A stretch of DNA of 64,000 bases from Kyrpidia tusciae DSM 2912 (GCF_000092905.1 NC_014098.1:1922001-1986000), one strand, 5' to 3'; positions 1 through 7,975 are shown, counted from the first letter of the stretch. The notes: generated by a model not told the origin, from the sequence alone. Made by a program: numbers and translations.

Positions 1-376
1 CGGTGTACACGTCCAGAAGCCCGATCCCCGGGATCCGCTCGCCGGCCCCGGTCTCAAAATACTCCCCCAGCAACTGATAGCCGCCGCAAATCGCCAGCAC
101 CACTGTACCCTCGGCCGTCGCCTGCTCGAAGTTGGTCCGGCGACGCTGCAGATCCCTGGCCACCAAACTCTGCTCCCGGTCCATGCCGCCCCCCATCACC
201 ACCAAATCGCAATCCCGCAGGTCGACGTCGTCCCCGGCGTCCACCCGGATCACGTCCGCATCGATTCCCCGCCACCGGGCGCGCTTCTCCAGGATCATCA
301 CATTGCCCCGGTCACTGTACAGATCGAGCAGATCGGGATACAGGTGGCCGATGATCAGTTTCGTCGTCACGCTCAT
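1..376 (-). CDS. gatD: Lipid II isoglutaminyl synthase, glutaminase subunit GatD (3' end outside window)
   Basis: Class I glutamine amidotransferase domain of the CobB/CobQ-like type. With MurT it amidates the D-glutamate of lipid II, supplying ammonia from glutamine. The visible 125 residues start MSVTTKLIIGHLYPD, then LYSDRGNV and a CGGYQLLG segment carrying the nucleophilic Cys; the later His lies beyond base 1. The ATG at 376 fits the family N-terminus. It overlaps the 3' end of murT by 65 bp on the same strand, so the two are probably translationally coupled. Assignment rests on the motif plus the murT neighbour. Confidence 0.88.
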   Translation of the reverse strand, partial: MSVTTKLIIGHLYPDLLDLYSDRGNVMILEKRARWRGIDADVIRVDAGDDVDLRDCDLVVMGGGMDREQSLVARDLQRRRTNFEQATAEGTVVLAICGGYQLLGEYFETGAGERIPGIGLLDVYT

Positions 377-1832
377 CCACCTCGCCTCGCCGCAGCAGCC
401 AGTCCCTCAGCGTATATAAAGACGTATAGGTCGTCAACACGTACACCGCGCCGCCGGGCCCACTCCGGCCGCTCAGCTCTCCCGTCCGCTTCCCTTGTCC
501 GGACCGGCCAATCCCACCGGCTTCTTCCGGCCCCCGGGTGCCGTCCGCGCCGGACCGCCGTCCGCCATCCCGGCTCACCGCCGCCTCGACGCAGGCCGTC
601 GGGTCCCGGATCATGCGGATCTCCCCCGGCCACTCGGCGTACCGCACCCGGATCGCCATATCCTCGGCCCGGGTGCCGGCGCACCACACCCGTTCGAACC
701 CCTTGTCCTTCAGGCGCTCGAGGTCCGCATCCCAGATCCACGACACATCCGTCCCATCGGCGTACAGGTCGTTGAGCACCAGCACCACGTCGGTCACGTC
801 CGGCGTCCGTTCGACCACCTTCAACTGTTCGTTCAGTCCCGCCGGATTTTTCACCAGGGCCAACACCACCGGCCGCCCCTCGACCCTGAACCGCTCCAAC
901 CGCCCGAGCCCCGTCCGAATCCGTCCCGTGGCCGCCCGGACCTGTTCCGCCGACAATCCCAGCGCCCTGACGGCCCCGTACGCCGCCAGCACATTGTACA
1001 CGTTGTACAGTCCGGGCGAATCCAGCCGGGCCGGCACCCCGTCCACCTCAAACGCAAGACCCGTGCCCGCGATTCGAATCCGTCGGGCCGCCGGATCCGG
1101 TCGCGGGCGCTCCCGGCCGCACCCCGGGCACCGCCAGACCCCCAACTGCCCGTAGAAAAATCCGGCATAACCCAGGGGATGCCCGCAAAACCCGCAGAAT
1201 TTCCCGTCCCGAACCTCCCTGGACCCGGGTTCCAGCCACTGCGGCGCATCGAGCCCGTAAAACCGCACGGCCCGCCCTTCGGGAGCGGCGCGATAAGCCA
1301 GGGGATCATCCCCGTTGATCAGGCAGACACAGGACTTCGGCACCCGGGCCAACGCCGCGGCCACCAAGTCCACCACCCGGTCCAGTTCGCCGTACCGGTC
1401 CATTTGATCGCGGAAAAAATTCGTCACCACGACGACCCCCGGCGCGAGATCCTCCACGACCTTCTCGACGGTAGCCTCGTCCACCTCAAACACCGCCGCC
1501 TCGCGCTCCCGCCGGGTCAGAGGCAACTGCTCCACCACCGCCGTGGCGATCCCTTGCACCAGGTTCGCCCCCAGGCGGTTGCTCACCACCTTCCAGCCAT
1601 TGTCTCTCAACCAGCCGCCGACCAGGTTGCTCGTGGTCGTCTTGCCGTTCGTCCCGGTGATGAGCACGATTTTCCCGGCAAACCGCGCCCCCGCCACGGC
1701 CAAAAAATCCGGACACAGCCGCACGGCGACGACCCCGGGAAGCGTCGTCGCTTTTCGCCCCGCGGCCCGCAATAATCGGGACACCGCCCGTCCAACGAGC
1801 AGGGCCGCCCAGAATCTCCATCGCCTCGCCAC
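312..1832 (-). CDS. murT: Lipid II isoglutaminyl synthase, Mur-ligase-like subunit MurT
   Basis: Mur-ligase-fold ATPase that activates the lipid II D-Glu carboxylate for amidation by GatD-derived ammonia. Walker A GTNGKTT lies at residues 60-66. A four-Cys zinc ribbon (C213, C216, C235, C238) interrupts the ATPase domain, as is typical of MurT. The C-terminal DUF1727 part contains VKNPAGLNEQL and LNDLYADGTDVSWIWD. The GTG at 1832 has GGGAGGG eight bases upstream. At 506 residues it is longer than usual because a Gly/Arg-rich low-complexity stretch of about 40 residues sits just before the conserved YVLTTYT. The C-terminal tail extends 65 bp into gatD. Confidence 0.93.
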   Translation of the reverse strand: MARRWRFWAALLVGRAVSRLLRAAGRKATTLPGVVAVRLCPDFLAVAGARFAGKIVLITGTNGKTTTSNLVGGWLRDNGWKVVSNRLGANLVQGIATAVVEQLPLTRREREAAVFEVDEATVEKVVEDLAPGVVVVTNFFRDQMDRYGELDRVVDLVAAALARVPKSCVCLINGDDPLAYRAAPEGRAVRFYGLDAPQWLEPGSREVRDGKFCGFCGHPLGYAGFFYGQLGVWRCPGCGRERPRPDPAARRIRIAGTGLAFEVDGVPARLDSPGLYNVYNVLAAYGAVRALGLSAEQVRAATGRIRTGLGRLERFRVEGRPVVLALVKNPAGLNEQLKVVERTPDVTDVVLVLNDLYADGTDVSWIWDADLERLKDKGFERVWCAGTRAEDMAIRVRYAEWPGEIRMIRDPTACVEAAVSRDGGRRSGADGTRGPEEAGGIGRSGQGKRTGELSGRSGPGGAVYVLTTYTSLYTLRDWLLRRGEVDERDDETDHRPPVSRSARSVQ

Positions 1833-1865
1833 CCATCAGACCCTCCCGCCACTGTCCCTGGATCT

Positions 1866-1875
1866 ATCATACCAT
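1866..1875 (-). promoter_or_regulatory. Extended -10 element before murT
   Basis: On the minus strand the sequence TGGTATGAT forms an extended -10 about 35 bp before the murT GTG. No good -35 is visible. It is the only promoter-like signal between trpE and murT. Confidence 0.35.
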
Positions 1876-1958
1876 ATTTTCTCTGGACGACAGGGAAGTG
1901 CCCGTGGGATGACACCCGGATCCGCGGCCGGCTCCGACCCTCCCCGCCGGAGGCCCGG

Positions 1959-3416
1959 TCATGCCGGGAACAGGGCGCTGTGCAGGGCGGCCAACTTATG
2001 CCCACATTCCCGCCATTCCATCTCCGGGACCGAATCCGCCACAATCCCCGCCCCCGCCTGCAGATAAAAGACATCGCCGACTTGGACCACGCTGCGGATC
2101 ATGATCGCGAGATTCACGTTGCCCCTCCAATCGATGAACCCCACCGCGCCCCCGTAGGGCCCGCGGTCGAACGACTCCAGCTCGTCGATGATCTCCATGG
2201 CCCGGACCTTCGGCGTCCCGCTCAGGGTCCCGGCCGGAAACGTCGCCAGGATCGCCTGAAGAGGCTTCACCTCGGGTCGCAGCTCCCCCCGCACATGAGA
2301 CACGATGTGGAACACGTGGGAGTACTCTTCCACCACCATGAGTTGCTCCACCACCACCGTCCCCGGCCGGCACACCCGTCCCAGGTCGTTGCGACATAGG
2401 TCCACCAACATCAGATGCTCCGCCCGCTCCTTCTCATCCCCGAGCAAATCTTCCACCAACCGCCGGTTCTCCTCCGCCGTCTTGCCCTTGCCCTTGGACG
2501 TCCCGGCGATCGGGCGCATCTGCGCCACCCCGTCCTGCACCCGCAGCTGTACCTCGGGACTGGCCCCGAAGATCCGCGAGTCGCCGTAATCCGCGTAAAA
2601 CATGAACGGGGAGGGATTGCACCGCCGGAGCCGGTCGTAAACCACCAGGGGATCGGCCGCACTATTCACCTGAATCCGCATGGACGGCACGATCTGAAAA
2701 ATGTCCCCGTCCGCGATGTAGTTCTTGGCTTTCTCCACCCGCCGCACAAATTCTTCTTCTGTGACATCCTGTTTGACCGACAGCACCGGAGCCACGTCCC
2801 GGGGAAGATCCGGCAGCCGGTCGGCCCGATCGATCCACCCGAGCACGCGGTCGAGGTCGTCGTCCGCCTCGCCGAACCGGTGGGCAAACACTTCAAGCCC
2901 CTCATCGGTCACATGAACCACCGAGCGATGCACCTGCAGCCGGATGTCGTCGAGCTGCCGGTCGTCCACCGTGGTGTGGGGCAGCCGTTCAAAATACCGA
3001 ATCGCGTCGTACGCCACATAGCCGAGAAAGCCCCCGGCAAAGGCCGGCAGATCCTCCACCGGGGCAAACACGCCAGATACCGCCGCCAGGACCTCCGCCG
3101 GGTCTCCGGCAATCTCCGAACCTTCCACCAGCCGCTCTTGAGCCAAACGCCGCTTGACCGCATCCACCAATGCCTCGTCTCCCGTCACGTCAATGCGGTT
3201 CCTCTTGAATCGCAGTTCCAACACGGGATCGGCCGCCACGATGGCCAAGCGGTGCCGCTCCCTGGGGTCCGACACCGAATCCAGAAGAAACACCCGCCGG
3301 GCTCCCAGCTCCTCGGCGATCACCCGGAACAAAGCAAAGGCATCCGACCCGGGTCGGCGGAGGACCGCCCGGCGACGGGTGGCGACAGGGATTCGAATCC
3401 CTCCGGCGACGCTCAC
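1959..3416 (-). CDS. trpE: Anthranilate synthase component I (chorismate-binding)
   Basis: Converts chorismate plus ammonia to anthranilate, the first tryptophan step. The 485-residue protein has an N-terminal component-I domain and a chorismate-binding domain with [10 protein letters not shown]-, [12 protein letters not shown]-, [19 protein letters not shown]- and [12 protein letters not shown]-type blocks. The key loop reads PIAGT. Aminodeoxychorismate synthases of the PIKGT type have Lys at this place, so Ala favours TrpE over PabB. The residues after PIAGT are SKGKGKT rather than the usual RPRG. The GTG at 3416 overlaps the trpG stop by 4 bp (GTGA), showing coupled translation. No other trp genes are in the window, so a PabB role is not fully excluded. 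Confidence 0.87.
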   Translation of the reverse strand: MSVAGGIRIPVATRRRAVLRRPGSDAFALFRVIAEELGARRVFLLDSVSDPRERHRLAIVAADPVLELRFKRNRIDVTGDEALVDAVKRRLAQERLVEGSEIAGDPAEVLAAVSGVFAPVEDLPAFAGGFLGYVAYDAIRYFERLPHTTVDDRQLDDIRLQVHRSVVHVTDEGLEVFAHRFGEADDDLDRVLGWIDRADRLPDLPRDVAPVLSVKQDVTEEEFVRRVEKAKNYIADGDIFQIVPSMRIQVNSAADPLVVYDRLRRCNPSPFMFYADYGDSRIFGASPEVQLRVQDGVAQMRPIAGTSKGKGKTAEENRRLVEDLLGDEKERAEHLMLVDLCRNDLGRVCRPGTVVVEQLMVVEEYSHVFHIVSHVRGELRPEVKPLQAILATFPAGTLSGTPKVRAMEIIDELESFDRGPYGGAVGFIDWRGNVNLAIMIRSVVQVGDVFYLQAGAGIVADSVPEMEWRECGHKLAALHSALFPA

Positions 3417-4021
3417 CGCACGCCACCCCCCGCCGCAAGAAGGACCGGCTCCGCATCGGCCACCCCGAGAAAATCGGCCAGAATCTTCATCCCGCCTTCG
3501 GTCAGGATCGATTCGGGGTGAAACTGCACCCCATACACCTGCAAATTCCGATGGCAAATCGCCATCACTTCATCTTCCTCGCTCCATGCAGTGGTCTTTA
3601 ACTCCGGAGGCAAACTTGCCGGATCGACGATCAGGGAGTGATAACGGGTGGCGCGAAAGGGGTTGGGGAGACGGGAGAATGGAAACGATCCGTCGTGGAA
3701 AATCATCGAGGTCTTGCCGTGCATCAGCCGCCGGGCGTGAACCACCTTCCCTCCGAAGACCTCGGCAATGGCTTGATGGCCAAGACACACCCCGAGCAAG
3801 GGCACCTTACCGGCAAATCGTTCGATCACCTTCATCGAAATGCCGGCGTCCCCAGGTGTCCCCGGACCCGGCGAAATCACCACATGGGTGTACGTTTCGG
3901 GATCCAATTCTTCGGCGGTCACGACATCGTTTCGCACGACGCGCACAGGCATTCCCAAAATCTCAATATACTGGACGAGGTTGTACGTGAACGAATCATA
4001 GTTATCGATCATCAAGACCAA
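3413..4021 (-). CDS. trpG: Anthranilate/aminodeoxychorismate synthase glutamine amidotransferase subunit
   Basis: Class I glutamine amidotransferase that supplies ammonia to TrpE. The 202 residues contain the oxyanion loop SPGPGTP, nucleophile C79 in GVCLGHQ, and H168/E170 in FHPES. The start is TTG at 4021, because GAGGAGGG lies 6 nt upstream; the ATG nine bases further in is too far from that site. In other Bacilli this subunit is shared with folate synthesis, and the same double use is possible here. Its ribosome binding site lies inside a run of GAG triplets that looks like a TRAP target (see the separate entry). Confidence 0.9.
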   Translation of the reverse strand: MVLMIDNYDSFTYNLVQYIEILGMPVRVVRNDVVTAEELDPETYTHVVISPGPGTPGDAGISMKVIERFAGKVPLLGVCLGHQAIAEVFGGKVVHARRLMHGKTSMIFHDGSFPFSRLPNPFRATRYHSLIVDPASLPPELKTTAWSEEDEVMAICHRNLQVYGVQFHPESILTEGGMKILADFLGVADAEPVLLAAGGGVR

Positions 4022-4029
4022 GGGAGACC

Positions 4030-4065
4030 CTCCTCATCTCAACTCATCTCGACTCTGCTCTTCTC
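4030..4065 (-). promoter_or_regulatory. Putative TRAP (MtrB) RNA-binding site over the trpG ribosome binding site
   Basis: The transcript carries GAG triplets ending at 4065, 4060, 4055, 4050, 4045, 4040 and 4035, each separated by exactly two nucleotides, then one more GAG directly adjoining at 4032. Further GAGs lie upstream at 4076, 4099 and 4103. TRAP is known to bind about 9-11 (G/U)AG triplets spaced by 2-3 nt, and in B. subtilis it represses trpG translation by covering the SD. The last two triplets here are part of the SD GAGGAGGG, so the same mechanism is inferred. Confidence 0.7.
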
Positions 4066-4127
4066 CGCCTTTTCTCCAAGTGGAGCGCCGCACGCCCTCA
4101 CTCCACCGGATCCCCCGGATTGGCCTC

Positions 4128-4157
4128 ATTCTATCCCTTCGAGATTCCGCCTGTCAA
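4128..4157 (-). promoter_or_regulatory. SigA-type promoter of trpG-trpE
   Basis: TTGACA and TAGAAT separated by 18 bp, read on the minus strand, about 107 bp before the trpG start. The leader made from it carries the GAG triplet run. Confidence 0.75.
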
Positions 4158-4312
4158 GGCACGTCGCCGTGCCGCCAGGGTCTCAATTCGAGATGAACAT
4201 GGGGCGTCAATGGACCCGAAACCACGGGAGAGAGACGGGCTGCTTGGAGGGCGGAATCAGGTGCAACCCAGAGACGCTGGGGCCGGTTCAACAAACGGAG
4301 GCGGAAGGCCCA

Positions 4313-4340
4313 CCGGGACAGCGGCAACCCGCTGTCCCGG
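4313..4340. other. Stable hairpin 3' of dps
   Basis: Perfect 12-bp inverted repeat CCGGGACAGCGG with a 4-nt loop, 19 bp beyond the dps stop. It has no T tract on either strand, so it may end or protect the dps transcript rather than be a classical terminator. Confidence 0.5.
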
Positions 4341-4358
4341 CTCTGCCCCGCATCGGCA

Positions 4359-4838
4359 TCAGGAAAGGTGCGACTCGAGGAACCACAGATCTTTATCCAA
4401 CTGACGCGACACTTCCGTGAATAGATCCGAAGTGTCCGGATCGGTCTCCGCCGTTGCCGCAATCGCCTCACGTACGCTGTTGGCCACCACCGCCCAACGT
4501 TCCGCGAGCAGACGGATCACCTCCGCATCCCTCCGCTCCTCCACGGGCCATACCGCGAGCGTGGTCCGCTTCGCCACCTCTTGCACCGGCACGCCGACCG
4601 TTCCGCCCAGCGTCGCGGCCCGTTCCGCCACCATATCGGTGAGTTCCGTCAAGCGCCCGGCCAGGTCGTCAAAAAGTTCGTGGTAGGCGATGAAATGCGG
4701 CCCTCGGACATTCCAATGTGCCAGTTTGGTCTGAATGGCCAGATCCGTCAACAGCACGACATGGCGATTCAGCAGTTCCACCATGTTTCGGCGCACGTTT
4801 TCAGGCAGACTGATCTTCGTCGACTGCAAGTTCGTCAT
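4359..4838 (-). CDS. dps: Dps-family ferritin-like DNA-protection protein
   Basis: Cytoplasmic mini-ferritin that oxidises and stores iron using peroxide and can coat DNA. The 159-residue protein shows the ferroxidase signature of the family: KLAHWNVRGPHFIAYHELFDDLA supplies His, Asp and Glu ligands, followed by ERAATLGG. An ATG 30 bases further upstream is in frame, but the ATG at 4838 is preferred because GGGGGTG stands six bases before it. It is monocistronic, with a hairpin after it. PerR control is common for dps genes and a perR gene lies 2 kb away, but I see no convincing PerR box in front. Confidence 0.9.
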   Translation of the reverse strand: MTNLQSTKISLPENVRRNMVELLNRHVVLLTDLAIQTKLAHWNVRGPHFIAYHELFDDLAGRLTELTDMVAERAATLGGTVGVPVQEVAKRTTLAVWPVEERRDAEVIRLLAERWAVVANSVREAIAATAETDPDTSDLFTEVSRQLDKDLWFLESHLS

Positions 4839-4904
4839 TGTGGACACCCCCATATTCATTCGATGCAAACCAATTATACCCTATAACCCGAGTCGTAGCT
4901 CGAC

Positions 4905-4950
4905 GGACATTCTGAGCGGGCCGCATGCTCGCGGCTTGCTCAGAATGTCC
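4905..4950. other. Long interrupted hairpin between dps and the tRNA operon
   Basis: Perfect 13-bp inverted repeat (GGACATTCTGAGC, 4905-4917, and its complement at 4938-4950). The loop itself contains a 5-bp stem (GCCGC/GCGGC). No T tract follows on either strand. Confidence 0.55.
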
Positions 4951-5093
4951 ACCGGGTGTCCTCCGCGTCTGTCGCCCGGTCGATCAATTGTACTGGAGAG
5001 CCGGCGCCGCCGGTCCCCCGCTTGCTTCACAGGCTCCGCCAGCCGATGCACCCCGGAGGCCTTCGTCCGGATCCCTGGCAGCCCCGCAAAAAG

Positions 5094-5119
5094 CAAAAAA
5101 GCCCACCTCTCGGCGAGCT
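5094..5119 (-). terminator. Rho-independent terminator of the first tRNA operon
   Basis: On the minus strand AGCTCGCC pairs with GGTGGGCT (two G-U pairs) around a GAGA tetraloop and is followed by TTTTTT and then TTTTT. It lies 14 bp after the tRNA-Asp CCA end. Confidence 0.75.
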
Positions 5120-5132
5120 CTTGTGATTCGTA

Positions 5133-5209
5133 TGGCGGAGCTGACGGGATTCGAACCCGCGATCTCCTGCGTGACAGGCAGGCGTGTTGGGCCTCTACAC
5201 TACAGCTCC
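5133..5209 (-). tRNA. tRNA-Asp (GTC)
   Basis: Full cloverleaf on the minus strand with T-loop GGTTCGAATCC, anticodon GTC (5173-5175 on the plus strand as gac) and encoded CCA. Last gene of the six-tRNA operon. Confidence 0.96.
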
Positions 5210-5213
5210 AATA

Positions 5214-5290
5214 TGGTTGCGGGGACAGGATTCGAACCTGCGACCTTCGGGTTATGAGCCCGACGAGCTGCCAGACTGCTCCACCCCGCG
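5214..5290 (-). tRNA. Initiator tRNA-fMet (CAT)
   Basis: Cloverleaf with anticodon CAT. The unpaired C1/A72 at the acceptor end and the GGG/CCC pairs of the anticodon stem mark it as the initiator. CCA is encoded. Confidence 0.94.
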
Positions 5291-5296
5291 ACGTTT

Positions 5297-5371
5297 TGGT
5301 GACCCCAGGGGGATTCGAACCCCCGTTACCGCCGTGAAAGGGCGGTGTCTTAACCACTTGACCATGGGGCC
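5297..5371 (-). tRNA. tRNA-Glu (TTC)
   Basis: 75-nt cloverleaf, anticodon TTC in a CGCCC/GGGCG-type stem, encoded CCA. Confidence 0.96.
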
Positions 5372-5372
5372 T

Positions 5373-5447
5373 TGGCTCCCCGGGCAGGATTCGAACCTGC
5401 GACCACCCGGTTAACAGCCGGACGCTCTACCACTGAGCTACCGAGGA
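5373..5447 (-). tRNA. tRNA-Asn (GTT), first copy
   Basis: Cloverleaf with anticodon GTT and encoded CCA. The sequence is identical to the tRNA-Asn at 32643-32717. Confidence 0.96.
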
Positions 5448-5468
5448 ACGGTCGCCTTGTCCAAGGCG

Positions 5469-5544
<76 letters not shown>

Positions 5545-5547
5545 ACG

Positions 5548-5632
5548 TGGTGCCGAAGGTCGGACTCGAACCGACATGGGTTTCCCCGCACGATTTTGAG
5601 TCGTGTGCGTCTGCCAATTCCGCCACTTCGGC
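5548..5632 (-). tRNA. tRNA-Leu (CAA)
   Basis: 85-nt class II tRNA with a long variable arm, anticodon CAA and encoded CCA. First gene of the operon. Confidence 0.95.
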
Positions 5633-5721
5633 ATCGCTTCTGCATCCTCGGCACCTGACTGCCGAGTCCCGAAGTTCAGCGTCCAAGTCTCCGTTCATCC
5701 TGGGATCTAGACGCAAGGATG

Positions 5722-5751
5722 ATTATATAAGCCAACTCGCCGCCGTGTCAA
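5722..5751 (-). promoter_or_regulatory. Consensus promoter of the first tRNA operon
   Basis: Perfect TTGACA and TATAAT with an 18-bp spacer on the minus strand, 90 bp before tRNA-Leu. The rest of the 5633-5904 gap holds no gene I can support. Confidence 0.85.
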
Positions 5752-5904
5752 CCCCCCAATTGATTTTAACAGACGAACATTTCGCAGCACGCAAGGCGCT
5801 GATCCAGGTCGCCGCGATGGCAAACCGCAGCCACGGCCAGGGCCGCAGCCAAGGCACTCCTTCGCCCTGGCTACGGTTCTCCGTCCCTTCGGGTGCCGGT
5901 CTCG

Positions 5905-6270
5905 TCAGTTACTGACAACCCACCGATTTCCTTCTTTGGTCAAAACGAGTACAGCGTTGGGATCGTTGTAAAACTGCACCCTCGCCTCGGAACCGGTATT
6001 GGAGACCAGCTTGACATTCACCGCGTTCTGATCGAGGTTCTGCCACAACTGTCGCAGGACGTGGTCCGACTGGCCGCTGTTGCGGAAACTGCTGCTCAAA
6101 AACTGACTTGCTTTGTCAAACTGCTGAAGCTCCACATATCCGATAAAATTATTCGCCACTGCTACGGGATCTTTGGCTTGTCGAACCGGATCCATCACGA
6201 ACTGTAAGACCACCAGGAATAATACCCCAAGGACAAAAACGATGCCGGCTACCCTGCGTCCCTGCAACAT
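5905..6270 (-). CDS. Membrane-anchored hypothetical protein
   Basis: 121 residues. Residues 8-25 (AGIVFVLGVLFLVVLQFV) form one N-terminal membrane segment; the rest is soluble and probably outside the cell. The soluble part (ANNFIGYVELQQFDKASQFLSS...VRVQFYNDPNAVLVLTKEGNRWVV) resembles the small NTF2-like folds of DUF4878-type lipoproteins, but there is no lipobox. The start ATG at 6270 has GGAGG six bases upstream. It follows perR on the same strand 52 bp later and may share its transcript. Function unknown. Confidence 0.65.
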   Translation of the reverse strand: MLQGRRVAGIVFVLGVLFLVVLQFVMDPVRQAKDPVAVANNFIGYVELQQFDKASQFLSSSFRNSGQSDHVLRQLWQNLDQNAVNVKLVSNTGSEARVQFYNDPNAVLVLTKEGNRWVVSN

Positions 6271-6322
6271 CTTTCGCCTCCATCGCCATCGGCATGCGTG
6301 GCCGAAATTCCTATTTTACTTA

Positions 6323-6751
6323 TCACGAAGGCCGCTGACGGCATTCCCGGCACAGACCGTGAACCTCGATCCGCTGTTCCGTCACCGTGAAGCCCAGTTC
6401 CTCTTCCATCGCGTCCGCCAGCCCGTCCAATTGCGGGTGGTAAAAATCGACGATCTTGCCGCAACGGTCGCACACCGCATGATGGTGCGGGACCATATTG
6501 ACGTCAAAGCGGCTTGCGTGATCTCCGGCCGTCAGTTCCCGAACCAAGCCCGCCTCCTGAAACGCCCGCAGATTGTTATACACCGTCGCCACGCTCACAT
6601 TGGGATAGGACGGTTGAATGGCCCGATAAATCTCATCAGCCGTAGGATGCGTGCGATGAGACAACAGGTACTGGAGGATGGCCGTCCGTTGCGGGGTGAT
6701 GCGAACACCGCGCCCTTTCAACAGACCCACCGCTTCGTCGTAGGACCGCAT
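6323..6751 (-). CDS. perR: Fur-family peroxide-responsive repressor PerR
   Basis: 142-residue Fur-family repressor with an N-terminal winged helix (ITPQRTAILQYLLSHRTHPTADEI...NVSVATVYNNLRAFQEAGLV) and a C-terminal metal domain. The regulatory metal ligands resemble PerR (RFDVNMVPHHHAVCDRCGKIVDF), with Asp in IVDF where Fur proteins have Glu. Structural zinc would use the CDRC and CREC pairs. ATG 6751 is chosen since GAGAGG lies eight bases upstream; two further in-frame starts lie just before it. PerR senses peroxide through iron-catalysed His oxidation and represses catalase, dps and iron genes in relatives. Confidence 0.87.
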   Translation of the reverse strand: MRSYDEAVGLLKGRGVRITPQRTAILQYLLSHRTHPTADEIYRAIQPSYPNVSVATVYNNLRAFQEAGLVRELTAGDHASRFDVNMVPHHHAVCDRCGKIVDFYHPQLDGLADAMEEELGFTVTEQRIEVHGLCRECRQRPS

Positions 6752-6782
6752 GGCCATCACCTCTCACATCTCTCTAGCTCTC

Positions 6783-6799
6783 TATAAATATGATTATAT
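6783..6799. promoter_or_regulatory. Candidate PerR box before perR
   Basis: An AT-rich imperfect dyad just upstream of perR. The right half ATTATAT matches the PerR box half-site in six of seven positions; the left half is poor (about 10 of 14 overall). Autoregulation is usual for perR. Confidence 0.35.
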
Positions 6800-6924
6800 G
6801 AGAAAACCGTGGTCTTTGCATAGGTTTAAACTGGGAACACTTTTTGTCCATCTTTCGACAAAATTTGTGTCACTCCGACACCCTTGCACAATCGCCGCCA
6901 CCCGTCAAATTTGCCTCACTTTCA

Positions 6925-6967
6925 AAAAGCAGGGGCCATTTTCAGGAACTCCCCTGAAAACGGCCCC
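6925..6967 (-). terminator. Terminator after the 3D-domain gene
   Basis: Minus-strand hairpin with arms of about 15 bp (GGGGCC-TTTTCAGG type, one mismatch), then TGCTTTTTG. It starts 8 bp after the stop. Confidence 0.75.
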
Positions 6968-6974
6968 GCTCCCT

Positions 6975-7727
6975 TTACTCCCCCAAAATTTGCACGGTCA
7001 CCTGTTGCATGCCGATGTCGAGCAGCTGTTCCTGATCCAGCGGCAAGAACACGTCGATACGATTGCCCTGGATGGCTCCTCCCATGTCCGAGGCCACGGC
7101 ATAAAAACCGTCCTGCGAGATCCCCGGAGCGTGAAAACCTTTGATCAGCACCCGGGATCCCAGTGGAATCACCTTCGGATCCACGGCCACTACGCCGACG
7201 TGCAAAGGCTGGCCAAAAGCATCCACATCCCCGTATGGGCCGGAGTTTCCCGGCCCATACACCGTGGCGGTCATGGTCCTGACCGCCCCCTGGGAAGGCG
7301 CTTGGGCCTGCTGCTGAACCGTCTGTCGGTTCACGGGCTTCACGCTCACCGCCGTCGCCGCAGGTTTTGGTGCCGTCCGCCGGACTTCCTTCTTCACGGG
7401 AGCCGGCTCGGGAGCCTTGGCGGGCGGTTCGGAAACCTCCGCAGGTCGCCCGTTGCCCTGGGTGGAGTTTTGCGGAGCGGGAGCGGCCGATTCACCCGGC
7501 GCCGGGGCCGGCTGTGCCTTGGATCCCTCATCCCCGCGATGCACGGTCACGGTTGCCCCGGCCTCGGTCGGCGAAAGGGAGCGACTCGCCAATCCGGAGA
7601 CACCGTCACCGCCATCAGATTTGACCGAAAAAGCGTGATTCAGGGAGGGACCGAACGCCCCAATTCCCACCGACTGCATGCCGAACGACAACGACGTCGC
7701 CAGCACCAACCACACGGAAGGGCTCAC
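6975..7727 (-). CDS. Secreted 3D-domain cell-wall protein under c-di-AMP riboswitch control
   Basis: 250 residues: an N-terminal signal or anchor, a long Pro/Ala-rich low-complexity linker (about residues 55-145), and a C-terminal 3D domain. The three Asp of the 3D motif lie in DVDAFG, ASDMGG and RIDVFL, as in lytic transglycosylase-like domains of YocH/YuiC/MltA type. The start is GTG 7727 with AGGAGAGAGG just upstream. The leader is a c-di-AMP riboswitch, a class known to control wall hydrolases in Bacilli, so a role in wall remodelling is inferred. No LysM or SH3 wall-binding module is visible. Confidence 0.82.
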   Translation of the reverse strand: MSPSVWLVLATSLSFGMQSVGIGAFGPSLNHAFSVKSDGGDGVSGLASRSLSPTEAGATVTVHRGDEGSKAQPAPAPGESAAPAPQNSTQGNGRPAEVSEPPAKAPEPAPVKKEVRRTAPKPAATAVSVKPVNRQTVQQQAQAPSQGAVRTMTATVYGPGNSGPYGDVDAFGQPLHVGVVAVDPKVIPLGSRVLIKGFHAPGISQDGFYAVASDMGGAIQGNRIDVFLPLDQEQLLDIGMQQVTVQILGE

Positions 7728-7734
7728 TTCCCTC

Positions 7735-7870
7735 TCTCCTTTCGGCGGCCTCCGGGGTTAGCTGCCGGGTTCGGTCGAAAGGTCGCCCGATGACCACCGG
7801 GTCATTTCACCCCACACATTTGGTTCCCCCGTACGCCACGCCCGGAATTTCGGAACTGTGGCGACTCGGC
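7735..7870 (-). promoter_or_regulatory. c-di-AMP riboswitch (ydaO/yuaA class)
   Basis: The minus strand shows the conserved blocks of the class in order: GTCGCC start, GGGGGAACC, GGGGTGAA, a GGGCGACCTTTCGACC-like block, GAACCCGGCAGCTAACC and GGAGGCCG, ending just before the SD of the 3D gene. A second member with the same blocks lies at 49135-49265. The class normally lowers expression when c-di-AMP is bound. Confidence 0.88.
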
Positions 7871-7897
7871 CGGTCGTTTTTTCAAAGGTCGTTTCCC

Positions 7898-7903
7898 AGT
7901 ATA
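7898..7903 (-). promoter_or_regulatory. -10 element before the riboswitch
   Basis: TATACT on the minus strand about 28 bp before the aptamer. The -35 (TGGATG at 17 bp) is weak. Confidence 0.4.
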
Positions 7904-7975
7904 CCTGCGACATCCCAGCACATCCATATGAAGTTGGCGGATCCTTGACCAATTTTTGGGGCGCCCTGGCACAAC

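Noticed and set aside
495-1775. 426-codon frame on the plus strand opposite murT
   Set aside because: Antisense shadow of a confident gene in GC-rich DNA; product is Pro/Arg/His-rich without motifs or SD.
2415-3521. 368-codon plus-strand frame opposite trpE
   Set aside because: Shadow with low-complexity product; the minus-strand gene has all trpE motifs.
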